Positions 25,782 through 34,701 of a DNA stretch of 64,000 nucleotides are shown here, piece after piece. Positions within the stretch are counted from its first letter, which is position 1; every line of letters starts with the position of its first letter. The stretch comes from Curvibacter lanceolatus ATCC 14669 (lineage in GTDB: Bacteria > Pseudomonadota > Gammaproteobacteria > Burkholderiales > Burkholderiaceae_C): NCBI RefSeq assembly GCF_000381265.1, contig NZ_KB906280.1:1-64000 (forward strand), in the 5' to 3' direction. The notes under the pieces were generated by a model that was not told where the DNA came from, ran no database searches, and was given only the letters and a program-made list of their open reading frames with translations. The position numbers and the translations under genes were made by a program.

Positions 25782-26630
25782 ATGGGATTCAGAGAAACAC
25801 TTCGCCACCAGTTCGACAGCCTGACTCCGGCCCAGCAGCAAGCCGCCAAGTACGTGCTGGACCACCCCAACGAGGTGGTGACCAGTTCGATGCGGGCCGT
25901 GAGTGCCCGCATGGCCATGCCGCCAGCGTCCCTGGTGCGCTTTGCGCAGCAACTGGGTTTTGACGGCTGGCCCGCGCTCAAGGAGGCGCTGCAGCAGGAT
26001 CTGGGACTGGATGTCGAGCCCTATGCGCAAAAAGCCAAAGGCCTGGTCGGCCGGGTCAGCGACAACGGCCTGGTCGCCGAGATGTTCAAGGTCCATCGGG
26101 CCAATCTGGAGTTCACGGAAGCCCGGAACACCGCAGGCCTGCAACGCGCGGCCACCTTGTTGGAGAACGCTCGGGTGGTTCATGTGGCGGGCTTTCGTGC
26201 CTGCCTGCCGGTGGCCTACTCCCTGATGTACGTGTACCGCCTGTTCCGCGATTCGGTGACCCTGCTGGATGGCATGGGGGGCGCTCTTGAAATGCAGATG
26301 CGGGCCATCCAGCCCGATGACGCCGTGACGATCGTGAGCTTCAGCCCCTATTCCAGAGAGGCCGTCGCGGTGGCCCAGCAGGCCCGGGAGACCGGCTGCA
26401 AGGTGCTGGCGCTGACGGATGCGCCTTCATCACCCCTGGCTTTGCTGGCCGACGAAGCCTTGTTTTTCTCCACCCGCAGCCCCTCCTTTTTCCCCTCCAT
26501 CGCGGCTGCCCAGGCCTTGTCGGAAGCACTGCTCGAGCTCTTGGTGAGCCGAGCTGGCAAGGAGGGGGTCACGCGCCTTGAGCAGGCCGAGCGACAGCTT
26601 GTTGAATCGGGCGCTTACCAACGCCAATGA
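25782..26630 (+). CDS. MurR/RpiR family transcriptional regulator
   Basis: A 282-aa regulator: N-terminal HTH_6 domain (about 1-78, with LTPAQQQAAKYVLDHPNEVV and MAMPPASLVRFAQQLGF) and C-terminal SIS sugar-isomerase-like domain (about 110-250, with VVHVAGFRACLPVAYSL and VSFSPYSREAVAVAQQA). RpiR proteins in such loci usually control the divergent operon in response to a catabolite. Confidence 0.92.
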   Translation: MGFRETLRHQFDSLTPAQQQAAKYVLDHPNEVVTSSMRAVSARMAMPPASLVRFAQQLGFDGWPALKEALQQDLGLDVEPYAQKAKGLVGRVSDNGLVAEMFKVHRANLEFTEARNTAGLQRAATLLENARVVHVAGFRACLPVAYSLMYVYRLFRDSVTLLDGMGGALEMQMRAIQPDDAVTIVSFSPYSREAVAVAQQARETGCKVLALTDAPSSPLALLADEALFFSTRSPSFFPSIAAAQALSEALLELLVSRAGKEGVTRLEQAERQLVESGAYQRQ

Positions 26631-26748
26631 AGAAGGGTGCCGGCCCCTCGCGCCCCAGGCCTGCCCCACGCCGCGCGCAGTAGCCCTCGATGAAGACGGG
26701 CCAGCACCACGGGCCAGGGTCGTTCAAGAGGGCGTGTGCTGCCCACAC

Positions 26749-26768
26749 CCGCGAGCCATGACTCGCGG
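26749..26768. terminator. Hairpin between convergent RpiR and dioxygenase genes
   Basis: Arms CCGCGAG and CTCGCGG (7 bp, perfect) with loop CCATGA sit between two convergent genes and could serve both. There is no T-run. Confidence 0.4.
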
Positions 26769-26784
26769 ACGCTTGCACCGCTGT

Positions 26785-27705
26785 TCAGAACGGCGTGCTG
26801 CCCGACAGGCTGATGCGTTTGAGCACGCGGCGCTGGGCCGGGTTGAATTCGGTGCGGCCATGCAGTGTGATCTGGTTGTCCCAGTACACCACGTCGCCCA
26901 CCTGCCAGCGGTGGGTGTAGGCAAAGCGATCCTGCAGCAGGTGGGCGCGCAGGCGTGCGATCAGGGCCGCGCCGGCTTGGGGCTCGTAGCCCACAAGTTC
27001 CACCTCGGTGCCTTCGCCCAGGAACAGGGCACGGCGGCCGCTGTCGGGGTGGGTGCGCACCAGCGGGTGGGCCACCCAGGGCGTGACGGGTTCGATGTCG
27101 GGTGTGCGGTAGTCCACCTTGCCGCCGGGCAGCGGCTTCTTGGAGCGCAAGAAGGGGTTGTAGGTGATCAGCTGCAGGCCGTCGATCTCGCGGCGGGTGG
27201 CCTCGTCCAGCGCGTCGTAGGCCAGGGCCAGGTTGCGCCAGGTGGTATCACCCCCCTGGGCGGGCACCTCCAGGGCCAGCAGCAGCGAGCCGGCCGAGGG
27301 CTGGGGTGTCCAGTGGTGGTCGGCGTGGGCCGGCAGCTCGTGGTTGCCCAGCAGGCCGTCGTCCACGTTGGACACGCGCACCACGTCAGGCGTGTTGCCA
27401 TACGGGTCCGAGCCCAGCACCGGCGCGTTGCGCGGGGACGTGAACACGGTGCCGAAATGCAGCGTGAAGTCGAGGTACTGCTGATCGCTGGGCGACTGGC
27501 CCGAGAACACCAGGATGTGGTGGCGGCGCAGCGCGGCCTTCAGGGCCAGCACCTGGGCTGCGGTGGGCCGATCGCGCAGGTCGATGCCACTGACCCGGGC
27601 CCCCAGTGGCGCGTCCAGCGGAGTGATGTGCAGCGTGCCCAGGTTGTTCGAGTCCAGGCGGACGGGGGTTGTCTCGGTGTCGGTGGGGCGGAGTACGGCG
27701 GACAT
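26785..27705 (-). CDS. TauD/TfdA family Fe(II)/2-oxoglutarate dioxygenase
   Basis: A 306-aa dioxygenase. The iron-binding HxD is in ELPAHADHHWTPQPSAGSLL and the distal His is in DNQITLHGRTEFNPAQRR, followed by the Arg that binds 2-oxoglutarate. The family includes taurine and 2,4-D dioxygenases; the substrate here is unknown. The ATG at 27705 has AAGGG eight bases upstream; an ATG five codons earlier has a poorer site. Repeat copy B lies 140 bases upstream. Confidence 0.9.
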   Translation of the reverse strand: MSAVLRPTDTETTPVRLDSNNLGTLHITPLDAPLGARVSGIDLRDRPTAAQVLALKAALRRHHILVFSGQSPSDQQYLDFTLHFGTVFTSPRNAPVLGSDPYGNTPDVVRVSNVDDGLLGNHELPAHADHHWTPQPSAGSLLLALEVPAQGGDTTWRNLALAYDALDEATRREIDGLQLITYNPFLRSKKPLPGGKVDYRTPDIEPVTPWVAHPLVRTHPDSGRRALFLGEGTEVELVGYEPQAGAALIARLRAHLLQDRFAYTHRWQVGDVVYWDNQITLHGRTEFNPAQRRVLKRISLSGSTPF

Positions 27706-27844
27706 GGCGACCCTTGTCATTGGCCGCTTGCGGCAGCCGGGTTGTGGATGGTTGGAATCGAAGGGGATGCTAGGGGCCGCCCCCTGGCCCACCAAGGAAG
27801 AAAAGCAGATATGCACATGCGGGGTGGTCGCCCTGCCCGCGGCC

Positions 27845-27952
27845 GACTTCTCCCTGCAATACCTGGACAAGGCTGTGGACAAACCGTGCCCACCGACTGC
27901 AAAGCAGGCTTAACTTGTTGATTTGAAAGGGCTTGCCTTGCCCTGCTTAAAA
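27845..27952 (+). repeat. Dispersed 108-bp intergenic repeat, copy B
   Basis: This is the partner of 17071-17178, same orientation, ungapped. The DnaA-box-like TGTGGACAA is at 27874-27882, and the identical 18-base block is at 27918-27935. It lies between the dioxygenase start and the end of the flavoprotein gene, so it is again fully intergenic. Conserved and divergent blocks alternate, which suggests selection on sequence rather than recent copying. Confidence 0.7.
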
Positions 27953-27998
27953 ATTGGGCAGGGCAAGGTCGTGGCGCGGCCAGGCCGCTTCAGGTGTT

Positions 27999-29513
27999 TC
28001 AGGCCTGCGCTGTGGCCAGCTCCGTGGCCGCTGTCGTGGTCTCGGGGCCCTGCCACAGCGCATGGGCATACAGCGCCTCGGTGAAGTCGGGTGGCACCGG
28101 GGCATTGAAGCGCTGCTCGTGCAGTGGCCAGTCGCTCAGGAACAGCGACTGGCTGATGTGGCGCACCACGCGCGGCACGTCGCGGCGCAGGCTGGGAACG
28201 TCGCCCAGGGGCAGGCCGCTGCTCACAAAGCCGCCGGGGTTGTAGATGTGGATGTGCTGCAGCCAGGGCGCGGTGCCGGCCACTTTCTCCTGCAGCTCGC
28301 TGCCCAGGCCCAGGTAGGGGTGGCTGGCCAGGCCCTCATGGCGCTCGTGGGCCGGGGGCTGGTAGCGGTCGCGCCATTGGGCGGCCAGGGGGGCCAGACT
28401 GGCCAGTTCGGGGCGCAGGGCCAGGTCGGCGTGGAAGCCGGTGCCAGCGATCACGTAGTCGAAGTCGAAGCGTTCACCGCCCACTTCGGCACGCACCTGG
28501 CCTTCGTGGGCGTGTGCGGCCTGCCAGGTCACGCCCAGGTGCAGGTGGAACTGCGGGTGCTTGAGCACGCGCTGGATCGAGTCGGCCGGTGCGGTCGAGC
28601 CGGCCTGCTGGTAACGCAGGGCCTGGGTCCAGCGCACCGCGTCGGGCAGCAGCGGGTAGTTGTCGTAGGCACCGGGGTAGCCACGGGCGCGCAGCACCGG
28701 CAGGGCCGCCAGGTGCTCGCGGCGGGCGAACAGGCGCACCTCGGCGGCGCCCTGCTCCAGGGCCACGCCGGCCGCATCAAAGGCCGAGGCGGCGCCGCCG
28801 ATCACGGCCACGCGGCGGTTGCGCAGGGCATTGAAGTCGATCAGGTCCGAGGTGTGGGCCCACAGCTTGCGCGGCAAGCCGGCCACCACGGCGGGGATGT
28901 TCGGGGCGCCGCTGCCGGCCACGCCATTGCCCAGGATCAGCTTGCGCGTGGTCTCGGTGCGGGGCTGGCCGGCCACCTCCAGGTGCAGGCGCAGGTGCTC
29001 GGGCACCAGGCCCTGGGCGGGCACGGGTTCGATGCGCAGCAGCCGGGTCTGGTAGCGCACCTGCAAGCCGGTGATCTCGCGGAACCAGCTCAGGTACAGC
29101 GGCCATTCGAGGCGCGGGATGCGGTCGAGCGCGGCAAACGCGGCCTCGCCGTGGCGTGCCTCGTACCAGGCCTGAAAGCCCAATGCAGGCAAGCCCAGTT
29201 CGGGGCCCACCAGGTTCTTGGGTGTGCGCAGTTGCTGCATGCGGGCGCGGTGGCGCCACAGACCGGCGCCGGCCTCGTCAGCCGCGGCGTCGACCACATG
29301 GAGCTTGCGGATGCCGGCGCGCTGCAGCGCAAAGGCAAAGGTACTGCCGGTGTGCCCCGAGCCCACCACCGTGACATCGTGGTCGATGCCCGGGTGCGGG
29401 CTGACCCAGTTGTCGGGCGGGGCGCCGATCCAGCGCAGGGTTTGCAGGGCGGCAGCGTCCAGGGAGGGGTCGATGTGTGACATGGTGTGCGGGCCGCGGA
29501 CGGGCGCGGTCAT
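27999..29513 (-). CDS. FAD/NAD(P)-binding flavoprotein, monooxygenase-like
   Basis: A protein of about 500 aa with two dinucleotide-binding motifs: DVTVVGSGHTGSTFAFAL (about residue 46, FAD) and RRVAVIGGAASAFDAAG (about residue 240, NADPH). This layout is that of FMO and SidA/PvdA-like enzymes. The first motif is GSGHTG rather than the usual GAGxxG. Another feature is the ATG-like motif DYVIAGTGFHADLALRPEL. Substrate unknown. Two starts are possible, 29513 and 29483; neither has a strong ribosome site. Confidence 0.8.
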   Translation of the reverse strand: MTAPVRGPHTMSHIDPSLDAAALQTLRWIGAPPDNWVSPHPGIDHDVTVVGSGHTGSTFAFALQRAGIRKLHVVDAAADEAGAGLWRHRARMQQLRTPKNLVGPELGLPALGFQAWYEARHGEAAFAALDRIPRLEWPLYLSWFREITGLQVRYQTRLLRIEPVPAQGLVPEHLRLHLEVAGQPRTETTRKLILGNGVAGSGAPNIPAVVAGLPRKLWAHTSDLIDFNALRNRRVAVIGGAASAFDAAGVALEQGAAEVRLFARREHLAALPVLRARGYPGAYDNYPLLPDAVRWTQALRYQQAGSTAPADSIQRVLKHPQFHLHLGVTWQAAHAHEGQVRAEVGGERFDFDYVIAGTGFHADLALRPELASLAPLAAQWRDRYQPPAHERHEGLASHPYLGLGSELQEKVAGTAPWLQHIHIYNPGGFVSSGLPLGDVPSLRRDVPRVVRHISQSLFLSDWPLHEQRFNAPVPPDFTEALYAHALWQGPETTTAATELATAQA

Positions 29514-29695
29514 CGGGGTGGTTGAACAGGCTGGCGGCCATGTTCATGCCGTGGCAGGGCCAGGGTCAATTGAGATTTCCGTCTGTGCTTATGCGAGGGT
29601 GATGCGCCCCATGCGGCCCCGGTATGGTCCTGAGAAGTGGGCGATCACGGGGCCCCGGGGCCGTCTGCTTTAATCGCTCATCGACTGGAATCGCC

Positions 29696-30331
29696 ATGCC
29701 CTACGCATCTTCTCTTCTGCTGCTCGCTGCGGTGTACCTGGCCGTGCTGGCCAGCCCTGGGCCGAACTTCTTCATCCTCAGTCAGCTGTCGCTGGATGGC
29801 CGGCAGCGCGATGCGCGTTGGACGGTGCTGGGCCTGGTGACGGGGTCGGTGTTGTGGGTGGTGTTGTCGATGGCCGGCCTGTCGGCCCTGCTGGCCAGCC
29901 ACCCCCTGGTAGCCACCGCTGTGCGCCTGCTGGGGGCGGCCTACCTGGTCTGGTATGGGGCGATGTTGCTCAGGTCGGCCTGGCCTTCACGGGGCGGCCA
30001 GCAGCGCAACGGCCCCCGTTCCCTGGCTGCCACGCACTCAGCGGGCGCGGCCTACCGGGTGGGGCTGATGACCGGGCTCACCAACCCCAAGAGCGCCGTG
30101 TTCTGGACCAGTGCCTTTGCCACCCTGCTGCCCGCGGTTTCGCCGGCCTGGTTCAAGGTGCTGGTGGTGCTGATGGTCTTGCTGCTGTCGCTGGGTTGGC
30201 ACCTGGGCATCACGCTGGTGTTTGGTCTGCCGGCACTGCGGCAGCGTTACCTGCGTCTGGAGCGCGCCATCAATGGCATGGCGGGCGGCGCGCTGGTGCT
30301 GCTGGGGGTGCAGCGGGTGGTGGGGCGCTGA
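29696..30331 (+). CDS. LysE/RhtB family amino acid exporter
   Basis: A 211-aa inner-membrane protein with about six hydrophobic segments. The N-terminal LAVLASPGPNFFILSQLSLDG is the LysE/RhtB signature, and GLMTGLTNPKSAVFWTSAFA is the second conserved region. Members export amino acids such as homoserine, threonine or lysine; the substrate here is unknown. The ATG at 29696 gives the family length. Confidence 0.9.
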   Translation: MPYASSLLLLAAVYLAVLASPGPNFFILSQLSLDGRQRDARWTVLGLVTGSVLWVVLSMAGLSALLASHPLVATAVRLLGAAYLVWYGAMLLRSAWPSRGGQQRNGPRSLAATHSAGAAYRVGLMTGLTNPKSAVFWTSAFATLLPAVSPAWFKVLVVLMVLLLSLGWHLGITLVFGLPALRQRYLRLERAINGMAGGALVLLGVQRVVGR

Positions 30332-30394
30332 GCATGTGCAGCGCGCTGTTTTGCTGGGCTGGGCTATCAACCCGTTCTAAACTGTCGGCGCTCT

Positions 30395-30422
30395 CATCCG
30401 TCCCCTTGGATGAGGACGGATG
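30395..30422 (+). promoter_or_regulatory. Perfect 9-bp inverted repeat before nikR
   Basis: Arms CATCCGTCC (30395-30403) and GGACGGATG (30414-30422) with a ten-base spacer end 17 bases before the nikR ATG. It may be a leader hairpin that affects translation or an operator unrelated to the NikR box downstream. Confidence 0.45.
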
Positions 30423-30439
30423 TTTGCACAGGAGCCCCC

Positions 30440-30907
30440 ATGAAGCGCTTGACCATGTCCCTGGACGACGACCTCGCCGATGCGTTTGACGCCATCGTCA
30501 GCGAGCGGGGCTATGAGAACCGGTCCGAGGCCTTTCGCGATCTCCTGAGGGCCGATCTGGGCAAGGCCCGGCAGCAGGACAACCCCGACGGTTTGTGCGT
30601 GGCCACGCTGAGCTATGTGTACAACCACCACCAGCGGCAATTGGCCCTGCGGTTGACCGACCTTCAGCACGAGCACCACGAGCTCACCATCTCGACCACC
30701 CATGCCCACCTGGACCACGACCATTGCGTGGAGGTGGTGATCCTGCGCGGCCAGACCCGCCTGGTGCAGGCCTTTGCCCAATCGGTCACCACCCAGGCGG
30801 GCGTCAGTCACGGGGCGCTGCACATCGTGCCGCTGGCGGCACACCACGCCCACGGGCATGAGCACCTGGTGCCCATGGTGGGCGCAGGCACCAGGCCGGT
30901 GCGCTAG
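30440..30907 (+). CDS. nikR: Nickel-responsive transcriptional regulator NikR
   Basis: A 155-aa regulator. The N-terminal ribbon-helix-helix (KRLTMSLDDDLADAFDAIV ... NRSEAFRDLLR) binds DNA and the C-terminal ACT-like domain forms the nickel site. The metal ligands correspond to HEHHELTISTTHAHLDHDHC, including the HxH and Cys of the high-affinity square-planar site. A GGAG site precedes the ATG at 30440; an upstream in-frame ATG at 30410 lies inside an inverted repeat and is less likely. It is followed by a NikR operator, a nickel permease and a TonB receptor. Confidence 0.95.
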   Translation: MKRLTMSLDDDLADAFDAIVSERGYENRSEAFRDLLRADLGKARQQDNPDGLCVATLSYVYNHHQRQLALRLTDLQHEHHELTISTTHAHLDHDHCVEVVILRGQTRLVQAFAQSVTTQAGVSHGALHIVPLAAHHAHGHEHLVPMVGAGTRPVR

Positions 30908-30962
30908 CGGCCCAGGCCGCTTTCTGGGGTGCCTGCCTGTCTGCAGATGGCATGGCACGGAT

Positions 30963-30995
30963 TTTGTATGATCATTTCTAGATTTATCATACAAA
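30963..30995. promoter_or_regulatory. NikR operator upstream of the nickel permease gene
   Basis: The half-sites TTTGTATGAT (30963-30972) and ATCATACAAA (30986-30995) are perfect inverted repeats. The core reads GTATGA-N15-TCATAC; the E. coli nik operator is GTATGA-N16-TCATAC (recalled). It lies 38 bases before the permease start, where binding of nickel-loaded NikR would block transcription. Confidence 0.85.
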
Positions 30996-31032
30996 CCCTG
31001 CCAACCCCAACCCACTCCACCCGGTTGCTGTC

Positions 31033-31857
31033 ATGCATGACCTACCCACCGACTGGGGCGCCTTGTGTGCGCTCATCTTCCTGCTTGGCATGCGCCATGG
31101 CTTTGACGCCGACCACCTGGCCGCCATCGACGGCCTGACCCGCCTGAACCAGCAGCGCAGGGCCGGGGTGGCGCGTTATTGCGGGGCCCTGTTTTCGGCG
31201 GGCCATGGCGCCATTGTGCTGGCTATCGCCATCGTGGTGGGCTCAGTGACCGAGCGTTGGACGCCCCCGGCCTGGTTGGATGCCCTGGGGGCCTGGGTCT
31301 CGATCACCTTTTTGCTGGCCATCGGCGCCATCAACCTGCATGCGGTGCTGACGGCCACACCGGGCAAGACCGTGCCCCTGGTGTCGTTGAAGGGGCGTTT
31401 TCTGGGGCGGCTGGCGCAGGCGCGCAGCCCTTTGGGCGTGGCGGCGGTCGGGGCCTTGTTTGCCTTGTCGTTCGACACGGTCACGCAGTCGGTGATGTTT
31501 GCCGCCACGGGCGCCCAGTTTGGCGGCGTGATCCCGTCGGTGACGCTGGGCTTGCTGTTTGTGCTGGGCATGCTGGTCACCGATGGCTTGAACGGCTGGT
31601 GGATTGCCCGGCTGATCGCCCGTGCCGACGAGATCGCTGCCCTGGCCTCGCGGGTCATGGGGGTGGCCGTGGCCGGCGTCAGCCTGTTGGTGGCGGCCCT
31701 GGGCATCAGCCGTCTGGTGTCGCCGGCCTTCGAGGCCTGGAGCGACGGCAAGGAACTGGCCTTTGGCGCCTTGCTGGTGCTGAGCCTGGCCGCCAGCTAC
31801 CTGCTGGCGCGGACCCTGGCGGCGCGCCGCCCGCCAGCCCGGCAGCACGCGCCGTGA
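31033..31857 (+). CDS. NiCoT family nickel/cobalt permease
   Basis: A 274-aa inner-membrane transporter. The signature RHGFDADHLAAIDGLTR in the first helix region carries the HX4DH metal motif of HoxN/NixA permeases, and FALSFDTVTQSVMFAATG is the second family motif. Control by NikR is indicated by the operator just upstream. It brings nickel across the inner membrane, probably after the TonB receptor encoded downstream brings it across the outer membrane. Confidence 0.92.
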   Translation: MHDLPTDWGALCALIFLLGMRHGFDADHLAAIDGLTRLNQQRRAGVARYCGALFSAGHGAIVLAIAIVVGSVTERWTPPAWLDALGAWVSITFLLAIGAINLHAVLTATPGKTVPLVSLKGRFLGRLAQARSPLGVAAVGALFALSFDTVTQSVMFAATGAQFGGVIPSVTLGLLFVLGMLVTDGLNGWWIARLIARADEIAALASRVMGVAVAGVSLLVAALGISRLVSPAFEAWSDGKELAFGALLVLSLAASYLLARTLAARRPPARQHAP

Positions 31858-31862
31858 CCCGC

Positions 31863-34058
31863 ATGGAGCACGTGCAGATGCAAACCAGGCAGGGTGTGAA
31901 GACACGGACGGGCATGAGCCGTCTTCAGGGAAAGGCGCAGCTGCGCCACACGACCCTGGCCCTGGCGGTAGCCTGGGCCTGTTCTGCCGCGCAGGCCCAG
32001 CCAGCCGCACCAGCCCAAGCTGCGCCTGCACCCGACAGCGAGGCCTCGGCTGCCCCCCAGCCCCCCAGCCTGGCACCGATCAACATCACAGGCCGCCACT
32101 ACGACAACTCGGTCGGCAGCAGCGATGCCGCCTCGCAAGGGGTGATCCGATCCGAGCTGCTGGCCAGCCGGCCCGCGCTGCGCCCGGGTGAGGTGCTGGA
32201 GTTTGTGCCCGGCTTGATCGTCACCCAGCACTCGGGCGACGGCAAGGCCAACCAGTACTTTCTGCGCGGCTTCAACCTGGACCACGGCACCGATTTCGCC
32301 ACCCGCGTGGACGGCATGCCCGTCAACATGCCCACCCATGGGCACGGCCAGGGCTACTCGGACCTGAACTTTCTGATCCCCGAGCTGGTCGAGCGCATCG
32401 AGTACCGCAAGGGCCCGTACTTTGCCACCCATGGCGACTTTGCCGCTGCCGGCGCGGCCGACATCCTTTACAAGACCCGGCTGGACGCCCCGTTTGCCCA
32501 GGTCTCGGTGGGCCAGAACGGCTACCGGCGCGGGTTGGCGGCCGACTCCATTCAGCTGCGTGACGACCTGACGCTGCTGGGCGCGGTGGAGTGGATGGGC
32601 AACAACGGGCCCTGGACCGTGCCTGAGGGCCTGCACCGCCAGAACGCGGTGCTGCGCCTGACCCAGGGCACGCGCGAGCGCGGCAGCACGCTGAGCCTGA
32701 TGGCGTATGAAGCCCGCTGGAACTCCACCGATCAGGTGCCCCAGCGCCTGATCGATGCCGGCAGCTACAACGGCCGACCCTTTGGCCGCTACGACTCGGT
32801 GGACCCCACCGACGGCGGCAGCACCTCGCGCTACAGCCTGTCGGGCGAATGGCACGACCGTGACCGCACAGGCGAGACCCGGGTCTCGGCCTACGCGATG
32901 AAGTATTCGCTCAAGCTGTTCTCGAACTTCACCTACGCCATGGACCGCCCCGCCACCGGCGATCAGTTCTCGCAGCAGGACGAGCGCAAGGTCTTTGGCG
33001 GCCAGGCCTCCAGGGCCTGGAACCACACGCTGGCCGGCCTGGACGCGCGCACGGAAGTGGGCATGCAACTGCGCAACGACCGCATCCATGTGGGCCTTTA
33101 CGACACCCAGGCGCGCCAGATCATCGCCACCACCCGCGTGGACGATGTGCGTGAGACCCTGCTCGGCGTGTATGGCCAAAGCACCGTGCAACTGACACCC
33201 TGGCTGCGCAGCGTGCTGGGCTTGCGGGGTGATACAGCGCGCTTTGCCGTCAACAGCCTGAGCAACCCCGCCAACTCGGGCAGCGCCCGCGCCAGCCAAC
33301 TCTCGCCCAAGTTCACGCTGGTGGCCGGCCCCTGGGCCCAGACCGAGTTCTTCTTCAACACTGGCAAGGGCTTTCACAGCAACGACGCCCGTGGCACCAC
33401 GGCCAAGGTCGACCCCAGGACCGGCGACCCGGTGCAGGCCGTGCCCGGCCTGGTCGCCGCCCGCGGCTGGGAGTTGGGCGTGCGCACCGAAGCCATCGCC
33501 AACTTGCAAAGCTCAGTGGCGTTCTGGCGCCTGAACTCAGACTCGGAGCTGGTCTATGTGGGCGATGCCGGCAGCACCGAGGCCAGCGGCGCCAGCCGCC
33601 GCCACGGCATCGAGTTCAACAACCGCTGGACGCCCAGCCCCCACTTTTTGCTGGACGCCGACCTGGCGCTCACCCATGCGCGCTTTGCCAATGGTGAGCG
33701 CATCCCCAATGCGGTGGACTCGGTGGCCTCGGTCGCTGCCACGGTCAAGGACATCGGCCCCTGGTCGGCCAGCCTGCAGTGGCGCTACCTGGGCAGCGGC
33801 GCATTGGTCGAGGACAACTCGGTGCGCAGCACCCCCGCCTCCACCTTCAACCTGCGCGTGACCCGCAATCTGCTGGACCTCAGCCGCGGCCCCGCCAGCC
33901 TGACGGTGGATGTCTTCAACCTCTTCAACCGCAAGGTGGACGACATCCAGTACTACTACGCCTCGCAGCTGCCCGGCGAGGCCTCGGCAGTCAATGGCCG
34001 GGTGGTGCATCCGGGCGAGCCGCGTTCGGTGCGGGTCACTTACAGGGTGGCTTTCTGA
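31863..34058 (+). CDS. TonB-dependent receptor, probably for nickel uptake
   Basis: An outer-membrane receptor of about 731 aa. A long N-terminus with signal peptide (ACSAAQAQPAAP), a Pro/Ala-rich stretch, a plug domain (IRSELLASRPALRPGEVLEFVPGL, YFLRGFNLDHGTDF) and a C-terminal barrel ending VRVTYRVAF with terminal Phe. The plug loop DGMPVNMPTHGHGQGYSD has a His pair and Met that could contact metal. The gene begins six bases after the permease stop in the NikR-controlled unit, so nickel is the likely cargo (inference). ATGs at 31878 and 31914 are alternative starts. The frame is open far upstream, but that part is a shadow. Confidence 0.85.
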   Translation: MEHVQMQTRQGVKTRTGMSRLQGKAQLRHTTLALAVAWACSAAQAQPAAPAQAAPAPDSEASAAPQPPSLAPINITGRHYDNSVGSSDAASQGVIRSELLASRPALRPGEVLEFVPGLIVTQHSGDGKANQYFLRGFNLDHGTDFATRVDGMPVNMPTHGHGQGYSDLNFLIPELVERIEYRKGPYFATHGDFAAAGAADILYKTRLDAPFAQVSVGQNGYRRGLAADSIQLRDDLTLLGAVEWMGNNGPWTVPEGLHRQNAVLRLTQGTRERGSTLSLMAYEARWNSTDQVPQRLIDAGSYNGRPFGRYDSVDPTDGGSTSRYSLSGEWHDRDRTGETRVSAYAMKYSLKLFSNFTYAMDRPATGDQFSQQDERKVFGGQASRAWNHTLAGLDARTEVGMQLRNDRIHVGLYDTQARQIIATTRVDDVRETLLGVYGQSTVQLTPWLRSVLGLRGDTARFAVNSLSNPANSGSARASQLSPKFTLVAGPWAQTEFFFNTGKGFHSNDARGTTAKVDPRTGDPVQAVPGLVAARGWELGVRTEAIANLQSSVAFWRLNSDSELVYVGDAGSTEASGASRRHGIEFNNRWTPSPHFLLDADLALTHARFANGERIPNAVDSVASVAATVKDIGPWSASLQWRYLGSGALVEDNSVRSTPASTFNLRVTRNLLDLSRGPASLTVDVFNLFNRKVDDIQYYYASQLPGEASAVNGRVVHPGEPRSVRVTYRVAF

Positions 34059-34152
34059 GGCGGCCCTCGACAAAGGGTGTGGGGGCAGGGGCTGGTTCTG
34101 TGGCGTCGCAAAATGGGGGCTTGAGCCTCATCGGCCCCTCAGGAGAAATCAA

Positions 34153-34560
34153 ATGAAAGTTGACGGCCAATGCCATTGCGGCGCCATTGCCTACGAGGCT
34201 GAAGTGCAGGAAGGCAGCATCTCGGTCTGCCATTGCAATGACTGCCAGATTCACTCGGGCTCAGCCTTTCGGGCCAATATTTCAGCACCTGCCGCGAGCT
34301 TTCGCTTGCTCCGTGGCACGCCCAACACCTACATCAAGACGGCCGCCAGCGGTGCCCGACGGGTGCTGGCGTTTTGTGGCCACTGCGGCACCCCGGTCTA
34401 TGCCTGCGCGGCCGAAGCGCCCACGGCGTATTCATTGCGCGTTGGCACGCTGAATCAGCGGCACGAACTCGGCTCGCCCATGCGGCAGATCTGGACGCAG
34501 CGGCGCCTGCCCTGGGTGACCCTGCCCGACGACGTGGCGGCTTTTCACGGGCAGCCTTGA
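34153..34560 (+). CDS. GFA family (glutathione-dependent formaldehyde-activating-like) protein
   Basis: A 135-aa zinc-binding protein with the family pattern CHCGAIAYEA, CHCNDCQ and CGHCGTPVY. The six or seven Cys residues build the Mss4-like zinc fold. Founding members add formaldehyde to glutathione, but most family members have no known reaction. AGGAG lies upstream of the ATG. It stands alone between the nickel locus and an exporter gene. Confidence 0.88.
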   Translation: MKVDGQCHCGAIAYEAEVQEGSISVCHCNDCQIHSGSAFRANISAPAASFRLLRGTPNTYIKTAASGARRVLAFCGHCGTPVYACAAEAPTAYSLRVGTLNQRHELGSPMRQIWTQRRLPWVTLPDDVAAFHGQP

Positions 34561-34701
34561 TCAGCCTGTTTTGAAGGCGCTGACAAGTTGTTTGGCCGGG
34601 CCTGGTTCGGTTTGAACAGCCAGTTGAGCGCCCCGCAGAGCCGGGTCGCTTCATGTGATGGTCGATGGTCGATGGGGCGGGCACCTTCAAGGTTGGTCCC
34701 A

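Noticed and set aside
27954-29480. A 508-aa plus-strand frame
   Set aside because: It is antisense to the flavoprotein gene, Gly/Gln/Ala-rich and shows no motif; the minus-strand frame has two clear nucleotide-binding motifs.
31179-31862. An N-terminal extension of the TonB receptor of about 230 residues
   Set aside because: This stretch overlaps the permease gene in another frame and has the low-complexity composition of a shadow.
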